Made by a program: the position numbers and the translations under genes. Shown piece after piece: positions 6,592-10,331 of a stretch of DNA of 10,331 bases (position 1 is its first letter; each line of letters opens with the position of its first letter). A model generated the notes under the pieces. The model searched no databases. It saw only the letters and a program-made list of their open reading frames with translations, and was not told the DNA's origin. Where the stretch lies: NCBI GenBank assembly GCA_958404085.1, contig CATXZX010000024.1, positions 1-10,331 of the forward strand, read 5' to 3'. This DNA comes from an uncultured Prevotellaceae bacterium (GTDB taxonomy: Bacteria; Bacteroidota; Bacteroidia; Bacteroidales; Bacteroidaceae).

Positions 6592-7584
6592 ATGATTGAG
6601 AAACATCTCATACTGGAAAAGGCCGACCCCGTCATTTTTTACGGTGTAAACAACAACAATTTACGTATTCTCAAATCTCTGTATCCTAAACTCCGTATCG
6701 TGGCACGCGACATGCTGCTCAAGGTTATCGGGAACGAAGATGATATGGCCGAATTCGAACGCCATATCAACCAACTCGAAGAACATTGCGTAAAGTTCAA
6801 TAAGCTCAGCGAAGAAGACATTCTGGATCTCATCAAGGGTAAACATCTCAACAACGAACTGCCCGAAGGTGTCATCGTATACAGCACGACCGGCAAACCC
6901 ATCACCGCACGCAGCGAAAACCAGCAGCTCATGGTCAACGCCTTCGCCCGCAACGACCTCCTGTTTGCCATCGGGCCAGCCGGTTCGGGCAAGACGTATA
7001 CAGGCATCGCCCTGGCAGTCCGTGCGCTCAAGAACAAAGAAGTCAAAAAAATCATCCTAAGCCGCCCCGCCGTCGAAGCCGGAGAAAAACTCGGCTTCCT
7101 CCCGGGCGACATGAAAGAGAAAATAGACCCTTACCTGCAACCTCTTTACGATGCACTGGAGGAAATGATTCCTCCGGCCAAGCTCCGCGAATACCTGGAA
7201 ACGAATATCATCCAGATTGCGCCGCTTGCCTTCATGCGGGGCCGTACGCTGAACGATGCCGTCGTGATTCTGGACGAAGCGCAGAACACGACGACGGCAC
7301 AAATCAAGATGTTTCTGACACGTATGGGCTACAACACCAAAATGATCGTGACCGGCGACCGCACACAAATAGACTTGCCGCAGCCGCAACGCTCCGGATT
7401 AATCGAGGCCCTGCACATCCTGCGCGACATACCCGGAATCGCATTCATCGAAATGACGAAAAAAGACATCGTCCGCCACAAGCTGGTGACACGCATCGTG
7501 GCAGCTTACGAAAAAGAGGCCGCCGAACGCAAACTACGCCGCGACACACCGGCCGACGACAATACCCCCGAAAATCATTTATAA
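6592..7584 (+). CDS. phoH: PhoH family P-loop protein
   Basis: Cytoplasmic ATPase of 330 residues of the PhoH/PhoL type. The N-terminal domain (about 1-100, including PKLRIVARDMLLKVIG at 32-47) resembles the small RNA-binding-like domain of PhoL proteins. The P-loop domain follows: Walker A GPAGSGKT at 128-135, Walker B VVILDEAQN at 224-232, and TGDRTQIDLP at 254-263 with the sensor-type segment. Relatives are linked to RNA metabolism and often lie beside ybeY, which is not present here; the exact role is unresolved. ATG 6592 gives MIEKHLILEKADPVIFYGVN, the family N terminus. A TTG 18 bases upstream lies within the -7 box and is rejected. Followed by purC after 20 bases without a terminator, so probably co-transcribed. 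Confidence 0.94.
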   Translation: MIEKHLILEKADPVIFYGVNNNNLRILKSLYPKLRIVARDMLLKVIGNEDDMAEFERHINQLEEHCVKFNKLSEEDILDLIKGKHLNNELPEGVIVYSTTGKPITARSENQQLMVNAFARNDLLFAIGPAGSGKTYTGIALAVRALKNKEVKKIILSRPAVEAGEKLGFLPGDMKEKIDPYLQPLYDALEEMIPPAKLREYLETNIIQIAPLAFMRGRTLNDAVVILDEAQNTTTAQIKMFLTRMGYNTKMIVTGDRTQIDLPQPQRSGLIEALHILRDIPGIAFIEMTKKDIVRHKLVTRIVAAYEKEAAERKLRRDTPADDNTPENHL

Positions 7585-7604
7585 ACCATCAATAACCTAA
7601 AACA

Positions 7605-8549
7605 ATGAGTGCTTTAACAAAAACCGATTTCAATTTTCCCGGACAGAAAAGTGTTTATCACGGCAAAGTCCGCGATGTGTACAACCTGGGCGACCGCCTG
7701 ATCATGGTTGCCACAGACCGTATCTCGGCATTCGACGTCATTCTGCCCGAGGGCATCCCCTACAAAGGACAAATGCTCAACCAGATTGCAGCCAAGTTCC
7801 TCGACGCCACCACAGACATCTGTCCGAACTGGAAACTATCGACCCCCGACCCCATGGTAACTGTCGGCGTATTGTGCGAAGGCTTCCCCATCGAGATGAT
7901 TGTGCGCGGTTATTTGTGTGGCTCGGCATGGCGCGCCTACAAGAGCGGTGTCCGTGAAATCTGCGGCGTGAAACTGCCCGAAGGCATGCGCGAGAACCAG
8001 CGTTTCCCCGAGCCCATCATCACCCCCACGACCAAAGCCGAAATCGGCGAACACGATGCTGACATCTCGAAAGAGGAAATCCTGGCCCGCGGACTGGCTA
8101 CGCCCGAAGAATACGCCACACTGGAAAAATACACGCTGGCCCTCTTCCGTCGCGGAAGTGAGATAGCAGCCGAACGAGGCCTCATCCTGGTTGATACCAA
8201 ATACGAATTCGGCAAACACAACGGCACCATCTATCTGATGGACGAGATTCATACGCCCGACTCCAGCCGCTATTTTTACAGCGAAGGCTACGAAGAACGC
8301 TTTGCCAAGGGAGAGCCCCAAAAGCAGCTGTCGAAAGAATTCGTGCGCGAATGGCTGATGGACAACGGATTCCAGGGAAAAGAAGGACAGCAGGTGCCCG
8401 AAATGACTCCCGAAATCGTCCAGAGCATCAGCGACCGCTACATTGAACTCTACGAACACATCACCGGCGAGACTTTCGACAAAGCCAGTGCCACAGACCT
8501 GGCCGCACGCATCGAAAAGAACGTGACCGAATACCTGAACCAACGCTAA
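7605..8549 (+). CDS. purC: Phosphoribosylaminoimidazole-succinocarboxamide synthase
   Basis: SAICAR synthetase, the ATP-dependent step of purine synthesis joining aspartate to CAIR. At 314 residues it is the longer, yeast Ade1-like form. Visible hallmarks are YHGKVRDVYNLGD at 18-30 (nucleotide-binding hairpin), FDVILPEGIPYKGQMLNQ at 43-60, RGYLCGSAWRAYK at 101-113, the signature ILVDTKYEFG at 194-203, and DEIHTPDSSRY at 213-223. It is complete, begins MSALTKTDFN and ends at TAA before a strong terminator. No PurR-like or riboswitch signal was seen upstream; expression appears to depend on the phoH promoter. Confidence 0.97.
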   Translation: MSALTKTDFNFPGQKSVYHGKVRDVYNLGDRLIMVATDRISAFDVILPEGIPYKGQMLNQIAAKFLDATTDICPNWKLSTPDPMVTVGVLCEGFPIEMIVRGYLCGSAWRAYKSGVREICGVKLPEGMRENQRFPEPIITPTTKAEIGEHDADISKEEILARGLATPEEYATLEKYTLALFRRGSEIAAERGLILVDTKYEFGKHNGTIYLMDEIHTPDSSRYFYSEGYEERFAKGEPQKQLSKEFVREWLMDNGFQGKEGQQVPEMTPEIVQSISDRYIELYEHITGETFDKASATDLAARIEKNVTEYLNQR

Positions 8550-8576
8550 ATTTCAGAGCCGGAACATACTTTATCC

Positions 8577-8616
8577 AGCCTGACGGAGTACATTCTTTCC
8601 GTCAGGCTTTTTCTTT
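8577..8616 (+). terminator. Terminator of phoH-purC
   Basis: A perfect 11-bp stem, AGCCTGACGGA (8577-8587) with TCCGTCAGGCT (8598-8608), encloses a 10-base loop and runs into TTTTTCTTT. It begins 27 bases after the purC stop codon. This is a textbook intrinsic terminator, so the sigma-factor relic downstream is not part of the phoH-purC unit. Confidence 0.93.
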
Positions 8617-8680
8617 ATCCATCGGCCTGCACCTTCCGACATCGCCACCACGCCATCCTTTCCCCGAAGTCCGTCACAAA

Positions 8681-8792
8681 AAGAAACAGAAGGGATGTAT
8701 TTTGGAAAAGAAGGGAGTTTTTTTGAAATAGCACCCTTCTCTTTTCTATTGCAGCATCCGGACTTCCGGCCAACGCCCTGTCCGGCCGGAGA
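8681..8792. repeat. Structured intergenic repeat, copy A
   Basis: About 112 bases that recur in diverged form at 9910-10027. Shared blocks in the same order are AAGAAAC-x-GAAGGGA, TATTTT, TTTTGAAATA, CTCTTT, CCGGACTT(T)CCG and finally CCGGAGA. The first 64 bases align without gaps with about 40 identities. Copy A holds a 21-base internal tandem (AGAAGGGA at 8688 and 8709), an AGAAGGG/CCCTTCT hairpin (8709-8715 with 8734-8740) and a second hairpin TCCGGCC/GGCCGGA (8765-8771 with 8784-8790). It lies between the purC terminator and the promoter of the sigma relic. No function is known to me; it could be a mobile intergenic repeat, a structured leader or a protein-binding site. Confidence 0.6.
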
Positions 8793-8839
8793 AAAAGCGG
8801 GAAACAACGTACACCGAAGCACTTTTTTCTGACGCGCGA

Positions 8840-8873
8840 TGCAACGTTTTCGCCCGCCCCTCCGTTTATATAG
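8840..8873 (+). promoter_or_regulatory. ECF-type promoter of the sigma-factor relic
   Basis: TGCAAC at 8840-8845, a 17-base spacer, then CGTTTATA at 8863-8870. An AAC-type -35 and a CGT-type -10 with 16-17 bases between them is the common ECF sigma promoter layout, and differs from the TAnnTTTG promoters elsewhere in this window. Its place 5 bases before the sigma ATG suggests former self-activation by the encoded factor and a nearly leaderless message. Motif match only. Confidence 0.5.
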
Positions 8874-8877
8874 ATAC

Positions 8878-9228
8878 ATGAAGGAGAAAACCGAACATCT
8901 GATCAAGGAATGCCGATGGGGAAGCCGCACTGCGCAGATTGCCCTATACAAGCGGTTCGCACCGCGGCTATACGCCACCATCTGCGCATCGTGGGCAACG
9001 CGGCCGAAGCCGAAGAAGCCATGCAGGACACCTTCCTGAAGGTCTTTACCCGCCTCAACCTGTATCAGAGGACCGAATGTTTCGAAGCATGGATGCACCG
9101 CATCGCCGTACATACGGCCATTGACTACGTGCGCCGGAACGAACCGCAATGGGACAAAGTACCCGAAAACTATCCCGAGTCCGATGACAACGGTCCCGAC
9201 GAAGACGCGGTGCAATGGTTCGAGATTA
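8878..9228 (+). pseudogene. Broken ECF sigma-70 factor (frameshift, region 4 missing)
   Basis: ATG 8878 opens MKEKTEHLIKECRWGSRTAQ, a typical ECF sigma start, through YKRFAPRLYAT. At about 8980-8982 the homologous reading moves to another frame: LRIVGNAAEAEEAMQDTFLK continues as region 2, then FEAWMHRIAVHTAIDYVRRN (region 2.3-2.4, -10 recognition) and an acidic linker ending near EDAVQW at about 9219. One missing base (for example ATCCTG become ATCTG) would explain the shift. Region 4, which binds the -35 element and normally ends the protein, is absent: homology stops at about 9220-9228, where a different gene begins in a third frame. Upstream an ECF-like promoter remains. The shift plus the deletion make a working sigma factor very unlikely. 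An alternative start at 8910 in the second frame would make a protein lacking the proper N terminus. Confidence 0.82.
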
Positions 9229-9753
9229 GAAAACTCCCAGCAGCTCAATCTCGACATGAAATTCAGCACCCTGAAAATGCTAAACGCCTCATCGTTGCGC
9301 ATATCCAGCGAACACAGCAAACTGCAGGCCGGTACACTCGACAAAATTCACGTAAAATCCGAATTCGACAACATCACAATTCAGGAACTGAGGAACAATC
9401 TATCGCACGAGAAGTTCGCATACTCCGAAATCACCATCAACAAACTCTCTCCCGACTTCGAGAAAGTCGACTTGTCCGGTTCGTTCTCCACACTCAACGT
9501 ACACATTGACAAAAAGGCCGTATTCCACATTCACTTCCACGATACCGGAAGTAGCGTATGTAACATAGAGGGCGGATTCAATGGACCGCACCGCTTCGTC
9601 AAAGGACCGAACAGTACCTTCACCACAGAGGGAAAAAACCATAATGGAAAGCAATACGAATACTTCTTCGACATCAACGGAGGCAAGAAAAGGGTAATAA
9701 ACTTCAAAGGAAACTTTAACAAGCTGAACATCAACGGGCTGAAGAATCCGTAA
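9226..9753 (+). pseudogene. C-terminal remnant of a DUF4097-like beta-rich protein
   Basis: From Leu at 9226 the frame reads LENSQQLNLDMKFSTLKMLN and continues for 176 residues of short alternating strands (ISSEHSKLQAG, KSEFDNITIQEL, VDLSGSFSTLNVHI, VINFKGNFNKLNING), ending at TAA 9753. Such repeating beta units resemble the exported DUF4097/putative adhesin proteins that often follow ECF sigma and anti-sigma genes in Bacteroidales. The part expected before this, a signal peptide and earlier strands, is missing; upstream sequence belongs to the sigma factor in another frame. The simplest reading is a deletion that removed sigma region 4, any intervening gene and the N terminus of this one. 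An internal ATG at 9256 could start a 165-residue protein without export signal, so a residual product cannot be ruled out. The family assignment is tentative. Confidence 0.6.
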
Positions 9754-9793
9754 CCGGCACGTTGTAACAGCACGGTCTCATCATACACAGACC

Positions 9794-9827
9794 AAAGGTC
9801 CGGCACCAAGCCGGACCTTTCCCTTTT
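9794..9827 (+). terminator. Terminator after the DUF4097-like remnant
   Basis: AAAGGTCCGGC (9794-9804) pairs perfectly over 11 bp with GCCGGACCTTT (9810-9820) around a 5-base loop, followed by CCCTTTT. The T tract is interrupted by C, so strength is uncertain, but the position 40 bases after the stop codon fits termination of the former sigma operon. Confidence 0.75.
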
Positions 9828-9909
9828 GGAAAACCGAGCCTATGAGGTTCAAAAGTCGTCCTATCCCTACCTCCCTCCGGCAGACAGGAAACCCTACGGT
9901 GCTTCCGGT

Positions 9910-10027
9910 AAGAAACGGAAGGGAACTATTTTCAACTATCTCCCTTCTATTTTGAAATACAAAGGACCTCTTTCCACCGGGGGCCGGACTTTCCGTCGTA
10001 CCCCCTGGTGTATCTACCCGCCGGAGA
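9910..10027. repeat. Structured intergenic repeat, copy B
   Basis: Second, diverged copy of the repeat seen at 8681-8792, with the same blocks in the same order. Differences are informative: the inner AGAAGGGAG of copy A appears here reversed as CTCCCTTCT (9940-9948), giving a hairpin GAAGGGA/TCCCTTC (9918-9924 with 9941-9947). The second hairpin is formed by other bases, CACCGGGGG with CCCCTGGTG (9975-9983 and 10002-10010, one G-U pair). Preservation of two hairpins with changed arms hints at selection for structure, but two copies cannot prove it. It ends 20 bases before the menG promoter. Confidence 0.6.
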
Positions 10028-10046
10028 GGAAATCGCCGCCCCATCA

Positions 10047-10078
10047 TTCGCTTATTCCACGGGTTTTCGCTACTTTTG
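10047..10078 (+). promoter_or_regulatory. Promoter of menG
   Basis: TTCG at 10047-10050, one mismatch from TTTG, is 20 bases before TACTTTTG at 10071-10078, a full match to TAnnTTTG. Transcription would start at about 10084, some 15 bases before the menG ATG. Confidence 0.7.
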
Positions 10079-10099
10079 CAGCATCTAACCCTATCAAGA

Positions 10100-10331
10100 A
10101 TGAGCTACAAGCAAGAACTGATAAAGCCCTACGATGAAGAAGGCAACAAAGGCCGGCAGGTAGAACGCATGTTCGATAACATTGCCCACAGCTACGACCT
10201 GCTAAACCACTGCCTGTCCTTCGGCATCGACAAATACTGGCGCCGCTCCGCCATCCAATCGCTCGCACCCTACAAGCCCCAACATATTCTGGACGTAGCC
10301 ACGGGAACAGGCGACTTTGCCCTGCTGGCAA
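10100..10331 (+). CDS. menG: Demethylmenaquinone methyltransferase (5' part)
   Basis: First 77 residues of the UbiE/MenG family SAM-dependent methyltransferase, which methylates demethylmenaquinone in the last step of menaquinone synthesis; the rest lies beyond the window. MSYKQELIKPYDEEGNKGRQ is followed by VERMFDNIAHSYDLLNHCLS (21-40), the family signature region, and ILDVATGTGDFAL at 63-75, the SAM-binding motif I with Asp65 and GTG at 69-71. Bacteroidales use menaquinone rather than ubiquinone, so the menaquinone role is inferred. It has its own promoter and is separated from purC by the sigma relic; I recall purC and menG as direct neighbours in Bacteroides. Confidence 0.95.
   Translation, partial: MSYKQELIKPYDEEGNKGRQVERMFDNIAHSYDLLNHCLSFGIDKYWRRSAIQSLAPYKPQHILDVATGTGDFALLA

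Noticed and set aside
7836..8543. 235-codon open frame on the minus strand
   Set aside because: Antisense shadow of purC, caused by its GC-rich third positions.
8980..8982. Programmed ribosomal frameshift in the sigma factor
   Set aside because: No slippery heptamer or following strong structure is evident, and region 4 is missing anyway, so decay is the simpler explanation.
8571..9344. 257-codon open frame on the minus strand between purC and menG
   Set aside because: It is antisense to the sigma-factor relic, begins inside the beta-rich remnant and covers repeat A and the purC terminator; the plus-strand sigma homology explains the sequence better.
8681..10027. Insertion sequence or composite transposon bounded by the repeats
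   Set aside because: No transposase gene, no terminal inverted repeats or target duplication were seen; the repeats are direct, diverged and lie at unequal distances from the relic.
1..10331. CRISPR array, tRNA, rRNA or riboswitch
   Set aside because: No regularly spaced short repeats, cloverleaf genes or recognisable riboswitch cores were found by eye on either strand.

Overview
The window reads as chromosomal DNA of a member of the Bacteroidales (phylum Bacteroidota). Several promoters carry the Bacteroidota -7 box TAnnTTTG with a TTTG-like element 20-21 bases upstream, and Shine-Dalgarno sites are absent. The proteins are of the kind seen in Bacteroides and Parabacteroides: DUF3256 and DUF5715 proteins, a type B ribosomal protein L31, a GH109-like oxidoreductase, and a PhoH-PurC-MenG neighbourhood. 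Genus cannot be fixed from sequence alone; a Tannerellaceae/Parabacteroides-like source is a guess.

Left part (1-2241): the class II fructose-bisphosphate aldolase gene (minus strand, 3' end outside the window) is followed by a geneless stretch of about 330 bases, a strong minus-strand terminator, and a secreted DUF3256 protein (minus). This gene is divergent from rpmE2 (L31 type B, plus), which has a near-consensus promoter and its own terminator.

Middle part (2249-6498): a GH109/Gfo-Idh-MocA protein on the plus strand converges on a tight four-gene minus-strand operon, in transcription order DUF5715 (M15 peptidase-like) - GNAT acetyltransferase - truA - EamA transporter. The spacings are 4 nt, 6 nt and a 1-nt overlap. 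The operon and phoH start from a short divergent promoter region.

Right part (6592-10331): phoH and purC (20 nt apart, plus strand) end at a strong terminator. The next 1.5 kb before menG/ubiE (5' part only) is the one unusual area. It holds a broken ECF sigma factor gene (one frameshift, region 4 missing) joined out of frame to the C-terminal part of a DUF4097-like beta-rich protein. An ECF-type promoter still stands in front of it. Two diverged copies of a 110-120 base structured repeat flank this relic, one on each side, the second lying just before the menG promoter.

Most of the window is ordinary housekeeping content: glycolysis, translation, tRNA modification, purine and menaquinone synthesis. 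I found no convincing new multi-gene system. The points most worth a second look are the flanking repeat pair, the decayed ECF module between purC and menG, and the apparent metallopeptidase motif in the DUF5715 protein.
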